DNA of 64,000 nt from Alphaproteobacteria bacterium (GTDB taxonomy: Bacteria; Pseudomonadota; Alphaproteobacteria; CACIAM-22H2). The DNA lies in assembly GCA_016793165.1 (NCBI GenBank), contig JAEULA010000018.1, positions 1 through 64,000 of the forward strand. The letters are read 5' to 3'. The position numbers were made by a program, and so were the translations under genes. The notes beneath the pieces were generated by a model. That model was not told the origin of the DNA. It ran no database searches and saw only the letters and a list, made by a program, of their open reading frames with translations. Positions 51,797 through 62,508 of this stretch are shown here, piece by piece. The first letter of the stretch is position 1. Every line of letters starts with the position of its first letter.

Positions 51797-53737
51797 ATGA
51801 CGATGATGATCGGCAAACGCGCCGCCGCCACGCTGCTGGGCAGCCTGCTGCTCGCCGGCACCGCGCTGAGCGACGCCACAGCCCAGGCCGGCAAGTACAA
51901 GGAAGCGCCGATGCTGGCCGAACAGGTCAAGGCCGGCCGGCTGCCGGCGGTCGACCAGCGGCTGCCCGAGACCCCGCTCGTCGTCCCGACGGTCGAGCGC
52001 ACCGGCCAGTACGGCGGCATCTGGCGCCGCGCGTTCCTCGGACCGGCCGACGCCAACAACTACGTCCGCGTCGTCTACGACTCGCTGTTCCGCTTCTCGC
52101 CGGACGGCTCCAAGCTCGAGCCGAAGATCGCATCCGCCGCCGAGCCGTCGGCCGACTTCAAGGTCTGGACGATCAAGCTGCGCAAGGGATCGCGCTGGTC
52201 GGACGGCGCCCCCTTCGGCGCCGACGACATCATGTTCTGGTACAAGGACGTGCTTCTGAATAAGGACCTCACGGCTTCGCTGCCGGGCTGGATGCGCAAC
52301 AAGGACGGCTCGCCCGCCCAGGTCGAGAAGATCGACGACGCGACGGTGAAGTTCACCTTCGCCGAGCCGGCGACCCTGTTCCTCACCGCGCTCACGGCGA
52401 CCGATGGCGGCGACCGCACCTTCGCGGCGTTCCTGCCCGCGCACTACCTGAAGAAGTTCCACCCGAGCTACACGCCGAAGGAGGAAGTCGACAAGGCCGC
52501 GCAGGCCGCCGGCTTCAAGACCTGGGTCGAGCTCTTCGCCGCGCGCAACGCGCCGCCGGAGAATCCGGAGCGGCCGACGATGGCAGCGTGGGTCCCGACC
52601 AGCCGCGTCAGCGACCCGGTCTTCACCCTGCGCCGCAACCCCTATTTCGTGGGCGTCGATTCCGACGGCAACCAGCTGCCGTATTTCGACGAGGTGCGTT
52701 TCACCTACTTCGCCGACGCGCAGGCGCTGAATCTCGCGGCCATCGCCGGCGACTTCGACATGCAGGAGCGCCACATCAACATGACGAACTACCCGGTCTT
52801 CAAGGACCAGGAGAAGACGGGCAAGTACAAGGTCATCACCTGGCCGACCTTCGGTGGCGCGGACGCGGCGATCAGCTTCAACCAGACCTACAAGGCCGAT
52901 CCGGAGATGGCCAAGCTGATGGCGACGCGCGAGTTCCGCGTCGCCCTCTCGCACGCCATCAACCGCGACCAGATCAAGGAATCGGCGTTCCTCGGGCTCG
53001 GCGAGGCGCGCCAGGGCGTCGCGGCGCCGTGGCACCCGTACTATCCCGGCGACGACGTCGCGAAGAAGTACACGGCCTACGACGCAGCGACCGCCAACAA
53101 GCTGCTCGACGGGCTCGGCCTCACGAAGAAGGACGCCCAGGGCTTCCGCCTGCTGCCGAGCGGCAAGCCGGCGACGATCGAGATCTCGATCGTGCCGGCC
53201 TTCGGCGCCTGGCCGGACGTCGGACAGCTGGTCGCCAAGGACTGGGAGAAGGTCGGCATCAAGTCCATCGTGCAGATCCGGGAGCGCGCGCTGCACTTCA
53301 AGATGCGCGACGCCAACGAGCTGATGGCGGAGATCTGGAACCAGGACACGACCGGGTTCCCGTTCACGGGCAACACCAAGTTCGACGTCCGCATCCCGGC
53401 GATCCAGATCGGCAACTTCGGCCCGCTGCACGGCCAGTGGTACCGCAGCGGCGGCAAGGAGGGCGTGGAGCCGACTCCCGAGATCAAGAAGATCGTCGAG
53501 CTGATCGACACGGCGAAATCCGGCGGCCCCGACGTGCAGATCAAGTCGGCGCAGGAGATCTTCAAGATCTGGGCCGAGCAGCTCTACGAGGTCGGCGTCA
53601 TCGGCCTCACGCCGATGATCCAGGGCGTCGTGGTGGTGAACAGCCGCATGCGCAACGTGCCCTCGCAGCTCGGCAACGACTGGCCGCTGCGCACGCCCGG
53701 CAACGCGCGTCCGGAACAGTTCTTCTACCAGCGCTGA
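51797..53737 (+). CDS. Peptide/opine-type ABC binding protein (SBP_bac_5)
   Basis: A 646-residue binding protein, a usual length for the larger DppA/OppA-like group. ATG 51797 has GGGAGG six bases before it and gives leader GKRAAATLLGSLLLAGTALS ending near ATAQA. Blocks WTIKLRKGSRWSDGAPFGAD, EFRVALSHAINRDQIKESAF and NTKFDVRIPAIQIGNFGPL define the family. A Tyr/Trp-rich start (ERTGQYGGIWRRAF) is common in sub-families that bind larger ligands. Four transporter genes follow to 58095. A long hairpin lies after the stop. Confidence 0.94.
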   Translation: MTMMIGKRAAATLLGSLLLAGTALSDATAQAGKYKEAPMLAEQVKAGRLPAVDQRLPETPLVVPTVERTGQYGGIWRRAFLGPADANNYVRVVYDSLFRFSPDGSKLEPKIASAAEPSADFKVWTIKLRKGSRWSDGAPFGADDIMFWYKDVLLNKDLTASLPGWMRNKDGSPAQVEKIDDATVKFTFAEPATLFLTALTATDGGDRTFAAFLPAHYLKKFHPSYTPKEEVDKAAQAAGFKTWVELFAARNAPPENPERPTMAAWVPTSRVSDPVFTLRRNPYFVGVDSDGNQLPYFDEVRFTYFADAQALNLAAIAGDFDMQERHINMTNYPVFKDQEKTGKYKVITWPTFGGADAAISFNQTYKADPEMAKLMATREFRVALSHAINRDQIKESAFLGLGEARQGVAAPWHPYYPGDDVAKKYTAYDAATANKLLDGLGLTKKDAQGFRLLPSGKPATIEISIVPAFGAWPDVGQLVAKDWEKVGIKSIVQIRERALHFKMRDANELMAEIWNQDTTGFPFTGNTKFDVRIPAIQIGNFGPLHGQWYRSGGKEGVEPTPEIKKIVELIDTAKSGGPDVQIKSAQEIFKIWAEQLYEVGVIGLTPMIQGVVVVNSRMRNVPSQLGNDWPLRTPGNARPEQFFYQR

Positions 53738-53747
53738 CTCCGTCCAT

Positions 53748-53780
53748 CCCCGCCCGTCGCGCCGAGCGCGGCGGGCGGGG
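53748..53780 (+). other. Long hairpin between peptide-binding protein and permease genes
   Basis: A 15-base stem with one G-T wobble, CCCCGCCCGTCGCGC against GCGCGGCGGGCGGGG, with a CGA loop, begins 10 bases after the stop of the binding protein gene. With no T run it probably guards the upstream mRNA or reduces read-through into the permeases. Confidence 0.65.
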
Positions 53781-53920
53781 TGGCCGCGCAGCGGGCGGGG
53801 CGGTCGCGAGCGGCGCCATGAGCCGCCGACGACCTCGCCGCCCGCGCTCCGCCCGGGCACCCCTCCCGCCGCTTCGCGACCGGAGGGGATGCACTTCGCC
53901 GCAGAACCCCTCCCGTCGCC

Positions 53921-54907
53921 ATGGCCCGCTTCATCCTCCAGCGCCTGATGCTGCTGCCGCTGCTCATGATCGCGTTCTCGATCATGGTGTTCGCGATCGT
54001 GCAGGCGCCGCCGGGCGACTTCCTCACCAGCTACACGGCCACGCTCGCGTCGTCCGGCTCGTCGATCAGCGCCGAGCAGCTCGAAGCGCTGCGCCGACAG
54101 TACGGCCTCGACCAGCCGCTGGCGGTTCAGTACCTGAAGTGGATGCAGAGCCTGCTGGCCGGCGATCTCGGCCTGTCGCTGGAGTACCAGCGGCCGAATG
54201 CCGAGCTCATCGGCGAGGTCCTCGTCCTCACCCTCGTGCTCGCGCTGTTCTCCTTCGTGCTCACCTGGATCATCGCGGTTCCCGCGGGGATCTATTCCGC
54301 GACCCACCAGCGCTCCGTCGTCGATTACATCCTCACCGTCCTCAACTACATCGGCGTCGCGACGCCGAACTTCATGCTCGCGCTCGTCCTGATGTGGGTC
54401 GCCTTCGCCTATTTCGGCATCGGCGTGACCGGCCTGTTCTCCGCCGACATGGCGGGCGAGCCGTGGAGCTGGGCCAAGTTCGTCGACCTGCTGCAGCACG
54501 TCTGGCTGCCGGCCCTCGTGCTCGGCATCGCGGGCACCGCGCGGCTCACGCGCGTGATGCGCGCGAACCTGCTCGACGAGCTCAACAAGCCCTACGTGAT
54601 GACCGCCCGCGCCAAGGGCCTGTCGGAGTGGAAGCTCGTGTGGCGCTATCCGGTGCGCCTCGCCTTCAACCCGCTGGTAAGCACGATCGGGTGGTACCTG
54701 CCCCAGCTGTTCTCCGGCAGCCTGATCGTCGCCACCGTGATGAACCTGCCGAACATCGGCCCGTTGCTGCTGCGGGCGCTTGTGAACCAGGACATGTACC
54801 TCGCCGGCGCGATCCTGCTGATCTACTGCTTCCTGACGATCATCGGCACGCTGCTGTCCGACATCCTGTTGGCCTGGCTCGACCCGCGCATCCGGATGGA
54901 CGGCTGA
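53921..54907 (+). CDS. Dipeptide-type ABC permease, DppB-like
   Basis: A 328-residue permease with six membrane segments. It begins MARFILQRLMLLPLLMIAFS, as most DppB do; QAPPGDFLTSYTATLASSGS and RQYGLDQPLAVQYLKWMQSL make the typical long first loop. The EAA loop is YVMTARAKGLSEWKLVWRYP near 230. The first gene after the 183-base hairpin region and one base before the DppC-like gene. Confidence 0.95.
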   Translation: MARFILQRLMLLPLLMIAFSIMVFAIVQAPPGDFLTSYTATLASSGSSISAEQLEALRRQYGLDQPLAVQYLKWMQSLLAGDLGLSLEYQRPNAELIGEVLVLTLVLALFSFVLTWIIAVPAGIYSATHQRSVVDYILTVLNYIGVATPNFMLALVLMWVAFAYFGIGVTGLFSADMAGEPWSWAKFVDLLQHVWLPALVLGIAGTARLTRVMRANLLDELNKPYVMTARAKGLSEWKLVWRYPVRLAFNPLVSTIGWYLPQLFSGSLIVATVMNLPNIGPLLLRALVNQDMYLAGAILLIYCFLTIIGTLLSDILLAWLDPRIRMDG

Positions 54908-54908
54908 G

Positions 54909-56024
54909 ATGGCGATCGCGAGCGAGACGACCTCGGCGGCGGAGGAGCGCATCTCCGTCGCGTCCAACTGGACGCTGGTGTGGTGGCGCTTCAGGAAGCA
55001 CAAGCTGGCGCTGGTCAGCGCCGGAATCCTGGCGCTGCTCTACGCGGTCGTCCTGTGCCCGGACTTCTTCTCGACCCAGGATCCCGAGCGCACCGACGCG
55101 CGGCAGGCCTTCATCCCGATCCAGACGCTGCACCTGTTCGACGACGGGCGCCTCGATCCCTGGGTGCCCGGCATCGTCGGCAAGCGCAACCCCGTCACGC
55201 TGCGCATGGAGTGGCAGACGGACCCGAGCAAGAAGACCCGCGTCGGGTTCTTCGTGAAGGGGCCGGCCTATCGTCTCCTCGGCCTGGTCCCGATGAGCAC
55301 GCATCTCGTCGGCCCGGTCGACCCGAACGACCGCATCTTCCTGCTCGGCTCCGACCGCCTCGGACGCGACCAGTGGTCGCGGATCATGCACGGCACCCAG
55401 ACCTCGATGACCATCGGGCTGGTCGCCGTGACGCTCAGCGTCGTCCTCGGCGTCGTCCTCGGCGGCATCTCGGGCTACTACGGCGGTTGGCCGGACCAGG
55501 TGATCCAGCGGCTGATCGAGCTGCTGCAGTCGGTCCCCACGATCCCGATCTGGCTCGCGCTCTCGGCCGCCTTGCCGCGCGACTGGACGCCGACGCAGGT
55601 CTTCTTCGCAATCACGGTGATCCTGTCGCTGATCGGCTGGACCACGCTCGGCCGCGAGGTGCGCGGACGCTTCCTCGCGCTGCGCGAGGAGGACTTCGTG
55701 CTCGCCGCCGATCTCGCCGGTGCCAGCCAGGCCCGCATCATCCTGCGCCACATGGTCCCGACGTTCCTCAGCCACATCATCGCGACGTCGTCGCTCGCGA
55801 TCCCGGTGATGATCATCAACGAGACGTCGCTGTCCTTCCTCGGGCTGGGCATCCGGCCGCCGGCGATCAGCTGGGGCGTGCTGCTGCAGGAGGCGCAGAA
55901 CATCCAGACGCTGGCGCTCGCGCCGTGGCTGCTGATCCCCGGCCTCCTGGTCATCGTCGCCGTGCTCGCGTTCAACCTGGTCGGCGACGGCCTGCGCGAC
56001 GCCTCGGACCCGTACAGCAAATGA
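54909..56024 (+). CDS. Dipeptide-type ABC permease, DppC-like
   Basis: A 371-residue permease. Longer than a usual DppC (about 300) because of a large loop after segment one, about residues 50-130 ([20 protein letters not shown], then [20 protein letters not shown]). The EAA loop is [20 protein letters not shown] near 265, and [20 protein letters not shown] is a strong marker. The stop overlaps the next ATPase start by four bases. The long loop is typical of the sub-family that pairs with 600-plus-residue binding proteins. Confidence 0.94.
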   Translation: MAIASETTSAAEERISVASNWTLVWWRFRKHKLALVSAGILALLYAVVLCPDFFSTQDPERTDARQAFIPIQTLHLFDDGRLDPWVPGIVGKRNPVTLRMEWQTDPSKKTRVGFFVKGPAYRLLGLVPMSTHLVGPVDPNDRIFLLGSDRLGRDQWSRIMHGTQTSMTIGLVAVTLSVVLGVVLGGISGYYGGWPDQVIQRLIELLQSVPTIPIWLALSAALPRDWTPTQVFFAITVILSLIGWTTLGREVRGRFLALREEDFVLAADLAGASQARIILRHMVPTFLSHIIATSSLAIPVMIINETSLSFLGLGIRPPAISWGVLLQEAQNIQTLALAPWLLIPGLLVIVAVLAFNLVGDGLRDASDPYSK

Positions 56025-57081
56025 CGACGCCCACATCAGGGCCCCTGCTGAGCGTCCGCGACCTGCGTGTCGCCTTCGGACTCGACGAAGGGACCGTTCG
56101 CGCGGTCGACGGCGCCAGCTTCGACGTCATGCCGGGGCAGGTCCTCGGCATCGTCGGCGAGAGCGGCTGCGGCAAGAGCGTCACGATGAAGGCGATACTC
56201 CAGCTCGTCGACGAGCCCGGGCGGATCGCCGGCGGCGAGATCCTGTTCCGCTGCCGCAGCGGCGTCGCGGCGGGCGGCGAGGAGGTCGTCGACCTCGCGA
56301 AGCTGCCGCGCCGGGGCGCGCGGATGCGCGCGATCCGGGGCGCCGAGATCGCGCTGATCCCGCAGGAGCCGATGGCGGCGTTCAGCCCGGTGCACACGGT
56401 CGGCGACCAGATCGTCGAGGCGATCCAGCTCCACCGGCGGCAGTGGCGGCCGGAGGGCGGCACGCTGAGCCGCAAGGACGCGCACGACATCGTCGTCGAC
56501 CTGTTCCGCGACGTCGGCATCTCGATGCCCGAACAGCGCGTCGGCGCCTATTCCTGGCAGCTCTCGGGCGGCCTGCGCCAGCGCGCGATGATCGCGATGG
56601 CGCTGTCGTGCAAGCCGCGGCTGCTGATCGCCGACGAGCCGACGACGGCGATCGACGTGACGACCCAGGCGCAGGTCCTGGCCCTGCTGCGCGAGCTACA
56701 GCGCAAGTACGGCACGGCGATCATCTTCATCACCCACGACCTCGGCGTGATCGCGCAGATGGCGAACCACGTCGTCGTCATGTATCTCGGCCGCGTGATG
56801 GAACAGGGGCCCGTCGACGCGATCTTCCACGCGCCGAGACATCCCTACACCCAGGCCCTGCTGCGCTCGATGCCCAGCCTGCACGGCGCGACGCGCATCG
56901 CGCTGCCGACGATCGCGGGCACGCTGCCGCACCCGTTCAACCGGCCCGCCGGCTGCCCCTTCCATCCGCGCTGCGGGGACTCGATCGCCGGACGATGCAC
57001 GACGCGCGTTCCGAGCCTGCAGCCGATCGGCGAGCGCCAGGCGGTGAGCTGCTTCCTCCACCACGACGTGGCGGACGCGTC

Positions 57082-57085
<4 letters not shown>
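56021..57085 (+). CDS. Dipeptide-type ABC ATPase 1, DppD-like
   Basis: A 354-residue ATPase. Walker [13 protein letters not shown] near residue 45, signature [15 protein letters not shown], Walker [17 protein letters not shown] and H-loop [12 protein letters not shown]. The C-terminal oligopeptide-transporter domain carries CPFHPRC, likely part of the Cys cluster seen in DppD proteins. ATG 56021 overlaps the DppC-like stop; its own stop overlaps the second ATPase. Confidence 0.95.
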
Positions 57086-58095
<1,010 letters not shown>

Positions 58096-58126
58096 TGCCG
58101 TCTCGACGCTCCGGCGACGGCGAGGA

Positions 58127-58900
58127 TCAAGCCGGCGCGAGCGCGAGATCGGCGTCGACGAGCAGCCGCTCGCGCCGGCCGCGCACGACGTCGATCCCGA
58201 CGCCGTACGCGGCGCCGGTGCGCGGATCGGCGAGCAGCATCGCCGGCGCGCCGTCGCGCACCGTGCGCCCCGCCTCGATCAGCACCATGCGGTCGGCGAA
58301 GCGCGCGGCCAGCGACAGGTCGTGGACGGCGAAGATGGTGACCAGCGCGCGCGCGCGCGTCGCCGACGCGACCGCCTGCAGCACGACCAGCTGGTGATGG
58401 AGGTCGAGAGCGCTGGTGGGCTCGTCGAGCAGGAGGATGTCGGGGTCGCGCACGAGGGCCTGCGCCATCGCGGCGAGCTGCTGCTGGCCGCCGCTCAAGC
58501 GCCCGAGCTCCCGGTCGGCGAGACCCTCGATGCCGAGCTCGTCGAGCACTTCGGCGACGCGCGCCTCCTCGGCCGCATCGACGTGCCACGATCGGCCCTG
58601 CTTGAGCGCGACCAGCAGCGCCTCGAAGACGGTCAGGCCGACGCTCGCCGCGAAGCTCTGCGGCATGAGCGCGATGCGCGTGCGCGCCTCGCGGAGCGGG
58701 AGCCGGCGGCCGTCGAGCGCGACCTCGCCCGCGCGTCTCGGCGCGAGCCCCGCGATCCCCCGCAGCAGCGTCGACTTCCCGGCGCCGTTGGGGCCGATCA
58801 ACGCTGTCATCGTGCCGCGCGCGACGGACGTCAGGCTCGCCTCGGAGACGATCATGCGCCCGTCGAGCGTCACCGCGAGCCCGGCGACATCGAGGCTCAT
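58127..58900 (-). CDS. Iron-type ABC transporter ATPase, FecE-like
   Basis: A 257-residue ATPase. Walker A GPNGAGKSTLLRG near 36, Q-loop MPQSFAASVGLTVFEALLV, signature LSGGQQQLAAMAQAL, Walker B ILLLDEPTSALDLHHQ and VHDLSLAARFADR. The GPNGAGKST form and length are typical of importers for iron complexes, heme or cobalamin. Start ATG 58900 overlaps the permease stop by four bases. Third gene of the leftward run 61163-58127. Confidence 0.94.
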   Translation of the reverse strand: MSLDVAGLAVTLDGRMIVSEASLTSVARGTMTALIGPNGAGKSTLLRGIAGLAPRRAGEVALDGRRLPLREARTRIALMPQSFAASVGLTVFEALLVALKQGRSWHVDAAEEARVAEVLDELGIEGLADRELGRLSGGQQQLAAMAQALVRDPDILLLDEPTSALDLHHQLVVLQAVASATRARALVTIFAVHDLSLAARFADRMVLIEAGRTVRDGAPAMLLADPRTGAAYGVGIDVVRGRRERLLVDADLALAPA

Positions 58901-59979
58901 GATGCCGCCAGCCGCGCGCGGCGCCCGAACACGATCGCCAGGAACACCGGAATTCCGATCAGCGACGTGATCATTCCGATGGGATAGATGACGCCCGGCG
59001 TGATCGTCTTGGACAGGATCGACGCGAAGGAGAGCACGCCCGCGCCGATCAGCGCCGAGAGCGGCACGAGCATCCGCTGGTCCTCGCCGATCAGCAGGCG
59101 CGCGACATGCGGGCCGACCAGCCCGACGAAGCCGATCGTGCCCACGAAGGCCACAGCGGTGGCGGCCAGCATCGACACGACGAACAGCGCCTCCAGCCGC
59201 AGGCGGGTGACCGGGACTCCGAGGCTGAGCGCGCGCGTCTCGCCCAGGCGCAGCGCCGTGAGCGGCCATGCGCGCAGGATCGACCATCCGAGGCCGCCGG
59301 CCAGCACCAGCGCGCAGACCGCCAGCTTCGGCCATGTCGCCCGCTGCAGCGAACCCATGATCCAGAACACGATCTGCTGCAGCTTCACCTCCGAGGCCCC
59401 GTACTCGAGGAAGGCGAGAAGCGCATTGAAGGTGAACATGATCGCGATGCCGACCATCACGATCATCGACGTGCCGCCGCCGCGCCACCGCGAGACGGCG
59501 AAGAGCAGCAGGCTCGCGAGGAGCGCGAACCCGAAGGCGTGCGCCGCGACGATCGACGCCCCGACCGCCGGCCACAGGCCGGCGCCGGCGACGATCGCCA
59601 GCGCCGCGCCGAAGCTGGCCGCCGCGGCGAGGCCGAGCGTGAAGGGCTCCGCCAGGGGGTTATCGAGGATCGTCTGCATCTGCGCACCGCCGATCGCGAG
59701 CATCGCGCCGATCAGGACCGCGGCCAGGGCGACGGGCATGCGGAGGTCCCAGACGATCATGTGGAGCTTCGCGCCCTGGCTGCCCGGCGAGAGGATCGCC
59801 TCGACGACCCGATCGAGCGCGAAGTTCCCGGGCCCGACCGACACGTCGGCGACGACCCCGGCGAGGACGAGCGCCGCGGCGACGGCGATCACCGTCGCCC
59901 GCCGGCGTACGCGCCGGCGAAAGGATTCGACGGCCGTTCCCATCGGAGGGGCAGCGGCGACGACCGCGACCGGTGTCAT
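58897..59979 (-). CDS. Iron-type ABC transporter permease, FecCD family
   Basis: A 360-residue permease with nine or ten membrane segments. IVWDLRMPVALAAVLIGAML and GAQMQTILDNPLAEPFTLGL are the FecCD hallmarks (the second is the ATPase-contact and translocation region), with FVGLVGPHVARLLIGEDQRM as the late conserved loop. ATG 59979 overlaps the binding-protein stop (ATGA). One permease gene suggests a homodimeric channel. Confidence 0.95.
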   Translation of the reverse strand: MTPVAVVAAAPPMGTAVESFRRRVRRRATVIAVAAALVLAGVVADVSVGPGNFALDRVVEAILSPGSQGAKLHMIVWDLRMPVALAAVLIGAMLAIGGAQMQTILDNPLAEPFTLGLAAAASFGAALAIVAGAGLWPAVGASIVAAHAFGFALLASLLLFAVSRWRGGGTSMIVMVGIAIMFTFNALLAFLEYGASEVKLQQIVFWIMGSLQRATWPKLAVCALVLAGGLGWSILRAWPLTALRLGETRALSLGVPVTRLRLEALFVVSMLAATAVAFVGTIGFVGLVGPHVARLLIGEDQRMLVPLSALIGAGVLSFASILSKTITPGVIYPIGMITSLIGIPVFLAIVFGRRARLAAS

Positions 59980-61163
59980 GGCAGGCCGCTCCAGAACACG
60001 CCCTCGAACTCGATCGGCAGGAACCGGCGATGCAGCGTCGCGAAGGTCTGCACGGGATCGAGATCGGCGAACGCCTCGGGATGCAGCCACTTCGCCATCG
60101 CCTGGATCGCGACCACGAAGTAGGGACCATTGTAGAACTGGTGGTAGATCGAGAAGAACCGGCGCTCGCGCACGGCCTGCATGTCGCGCCAACCCGGCCG
60201 TGCGGCCAGGGCCGCGAGTCGCGCCTGGACGGCGGCCGGCTTGGCGTCGTAGCCGAGGAGCACGGCGGTCGTGTCGGGCACGGCCTCCGACCAGTTGGCG
60301 CCGGTGCCGATCACGACGTCGATGGGATCGACGAAGACCGCCTCGGGATTGACCTTTCCGCCGAAGCCGCTGAACCGCGCCGAGCCCCAATTGCGGCCGC
60401 CCGCCAGCGCCACGAACTGGCCGTAGTTGAACGGCCCGAAGGTCTGGCAGCACTCCGGCGCATAGCCTGCCGCGCGCTCGACGAACACCAGCGGCCGGCG
60501 TTCGAGGGGAATCGCCGCGATGCGCGTGGCGACGCGCCCCAGCTCGGCCTCGTGGAAGGCCACGAAGGACTCGGCGCGCGCCTCGCGATCGAAGGCGGCA
60601 CCGAGCGCCCGGATCGAAATCGCGGCGTTCCGCACGGGGTCGTCGAGGAAGTCGACGAAGATGAACGGGATCCCGGCGCGGTCGAGGCGGTCGAGGACGC
60701 CGCCCTCGGCAAGCCGCGGCTGCAATCCGAGGGGGAAGATGACGAGATCGGCATCGATCGCCGCCGCCCGTTCGACGCTGAAGTCCGACGCATAGGCGTT
60801 GCCGAACACCGCGAGCCGCGCAAGCCCGGGGAACCTCGCCTTGTAGCGGCGGAAGGCGTCGGGATCGAACTTCGCAAGGTCGTCCGCCCAGCCCGCCAGC
60901 CTGGCGAAGGGATCCTCGGTCTCGAGGATCGCGAGCGCGTAGAGGATGCGGCCTTCGGCCAGCACCGCCCGCGAGACACGTCGCGGCACGGCCACGCTGC
61001 GGCCGGCCGCATCGACGACCACGCGCATCGCGCCCGCGCCGAGGGCCGGCGCCGGCGCCTGCGCCAGGCCCCGACCGGGCAGAGCGAACGCAAGCAGGAG
61101 GATCAGCACAGCGAGAGCAATGCCGCCGGCGAGGCGGCGCGAAAACGGATCAGGATCGGACAT
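59976..61163 (-). CDS. Periplasmic iron-complex-binding protein
   Basis: A 395-residue class III binding protein. Signal segment LAGGIALAVLILLLAFALPG to about residue 36. Two domains joined by a long helix: AVLAEGRILYALAILETEDP near 70, DADLVIFPLGLQPRLAEGG near 135, and GGKVNPEAVFVDPIDVVIGT near 265. A Cys pair in YAPECCQTFG may bind or bridge. Compound class inferred from the FecCD permease; the Fur-like box 36 bases upstream supports iron. Siderophore, heme or another chelate cannot be told apart. Confidence 0.9.
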   Translation of the reverse strand: MSDPDPFSRRLAGGIALAVLILLLAFALPGRGLAQAPAPALGAGAMRVVVDAAGRSVAVPRRVSRAVLAEGRILYALAILETEDPFARLAGWADDLAKFDPDAFRRYKARFPGLARLAVFGNAYASDFSVERAAAIDADLVIFPLGLQPRLAEGGVLDRLDRAGIPFIFVDFLDDPVRNAAISIRALGAAFDREARAESFVAFHEAELGRVATRIAAIPLERRPLVFVERAAGYAPECCQTFGPFNYGQFVALAGGRNWGSARFSGFGGKVNPEAVFVDPIDVVIGTGANWSEAVPDTTAVLLGYDAKPAAVQARLAALAARPGWRDMQAVRERRFFSIYHQFYNGPYFVVAIQAMAKWLHPEAFADLDPVQTFATLHRRFLPIEFEGVFWSGLP

Positions 61164-61478
61164 GAGCGGGCTCGGGATGCGAAGGGGTCAATTGCGGTTG
61201 CGAGTCATTCGCATATTCAGTCCCGTCGAGCAAGCCTCGTCGTACCGGCGGATCGGCCGCTCGCGGCGCGCGCGACGCGATGACGCGGCGCCAGCGTCGC
61301 CGCCGCTCGAATCGTCGGCGCAAGCCCAAGACGACCGCACCGGTCTCCGGGAACTCGCCTTGCGAAGATGGGACGCGAGGTGCGCGCATCGCCGCGCGCG
61401 ACGTCGCGACGGGCGCCGCGCGGACCGCTTGCGCGATTGCGCCAGACCCGAGGAACGGGCCGATTCGGCGCCCGGCGC
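61164..61478. other. Intergenic region with the iron operon promoter
   Basis: About 315 bases between two leftward genes. It contains the Fur-like box at 61199-61213 near the right-hand gene end of the binding protein. The rest is 3' flank of the DHDPS-family gene with no recognised gene. Confidence 0.5.
61199..61213 (-). promoter_or_regulatory. Fur-like box before the iron transporter
   Basis: Leftward strand reads TGCGAATGACTCGCA, a perfect inverted repeat TGCGA-N5-TCGCA, embedded in an A+T-richer patch 36 bases before the start of the binding protein gene. It resembles Fur boxes of high-GC proteobacteria. Confidence 0.6.
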
Positions 61479-62405
61479 CTACTCCGCCACGGCGCGCGCC
61501 GTCCGCGAGATGTTCCAGCCGGCCACGATCGCCGCGAGGCGCTCGCGGTCGGCAGGATCGAGGATGTCGGCGCCGGGATGTCGCACCGGTCCGACCTTCA
61601 TGCCAAGCATGCCCATCGCCTCCTTGACCACGGTGACGTTGGCGCCGTTGCCGTGGCGGGCGCGCAGCTGTTCGAAGCCGGCGATGCCGTCCACCAGACG
61701 GCGCGCGACGGGGTAGTGGCCCGCCTCGAGCGCCTCGTGGATCGCGAGCGAGCGCTCGGGCCAGACATTGACCAGACCGGAGGTGAAGCCGCGCGCGCCG
61801 AGCGCATAGAACGGCGCCGCCCAACCCTCGGCGAGGCCGCAGACCCAGACCGCGGCGGCGTGGCTCGCCTCGCGCAGGCATGCCGCCAGCAGCATCAAAT
61901 TCGTCGTCGCGAACTTCAACCCGGCAAGATTCGGGTGTGCAGCCAGCCGCACGAGGTCGTTAACGCCGATCGCGTCGGAGCGGACATAGGCGACGACCGG
62001 TATCGGGCTCGCCTCGGCGATCGCCTCGAAATAGGCGGCCTGCGCATGCGGCGCGGCGAACGGGTCGACAGGATGGTGGACCATCGCCGCGTGCGCACCG
62101 GCGCGCGCCATCGTCCGGGTCGCGGCGATCGCCTCGCCGCGCGAGCGGCCGACCGCGACCGTCAGCACCGCGTGGCCGGCATTGGCCTCGATCGCCGCGT
62201 GCTGCACGCGTTCGACCTCTCCGGGCTCCAACGCATAGTACTCGCCGGTGTTGCCGCAGGAGACGATGTTGTGCACGCCCGCCGTCGCGATCCGCTTGAC
62301 CACGCGCGCGAGCATCGCGGTGTCGACGGAGCCGTCCGCGGCATAGGGCGTCACATGGACCCCGGAGACGCCGCCCAATGCGGCGCGGATGCGTGCGATC
62401 GTCAT
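61479..62405 (-). CDS. Dihydrodipicolinate synthase family protein
   Basis: A 308-residue TIM-barrel lyase/aldolase. The motif SCGNTGEYYALEPGEVERV at 49 onward matches the GxTGE loop; Tyr140 (VVAYVRSD) and the Schiff-base Lys164 (LAGLKFATTN) are in the expected places. Family members condense or cleave keto acids, for example in lysine synthesis or sugar-acid breakdown. The lone location and divergent loops make true DapA unlikely. Start ATG 62405 follows GAGGAG. The PfkB kinase lies 103 bases upstream on the same strand. Confidence 0.9.
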   Translation of the reverse strand: MTIARIRAALGGVSGVHVTPYAADGSVDTAMLARVVKRIATAGVHNIVSCGNTGEYYALEPGEVERVQHAAIEANAGHAVLTVAVGRSRGEAIAATRTMARAGAHAAMVHHPVDPFAAPHAQAAYFEAIAEASPIPVVAYVRSDAIGVNDLVRLAAHPNLAGLKFATTNLMLLAACLREASHAAAVWVCGLAEGWAAPFYALGARGFTSGLVNVWPERSLAIHEALEAGHYPVARRLVDGIAGFEQLRARHGNGANVTVVKEAMGMLGMKVGPVRHPGADILDPADRERLAAIVAGWNISRTARAVAE

Positions 62406-62508
62406 GAGGCTCTCCTCGGCGCGGGACACGACAGCGGCGATCCTTGTGCCGACACGGCTCGCCGCGCAACTCCCCTCTCGGCGGCAGCGCATGGTCCCGG
62501 CGCGGCGG

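Noticed and set aside
51695..55003. 1102-codon leftward open frame across the peptide transporter genes
   Set aside because: Shadow of the binding protein and permease genes, which have full family motifs in the + direction.
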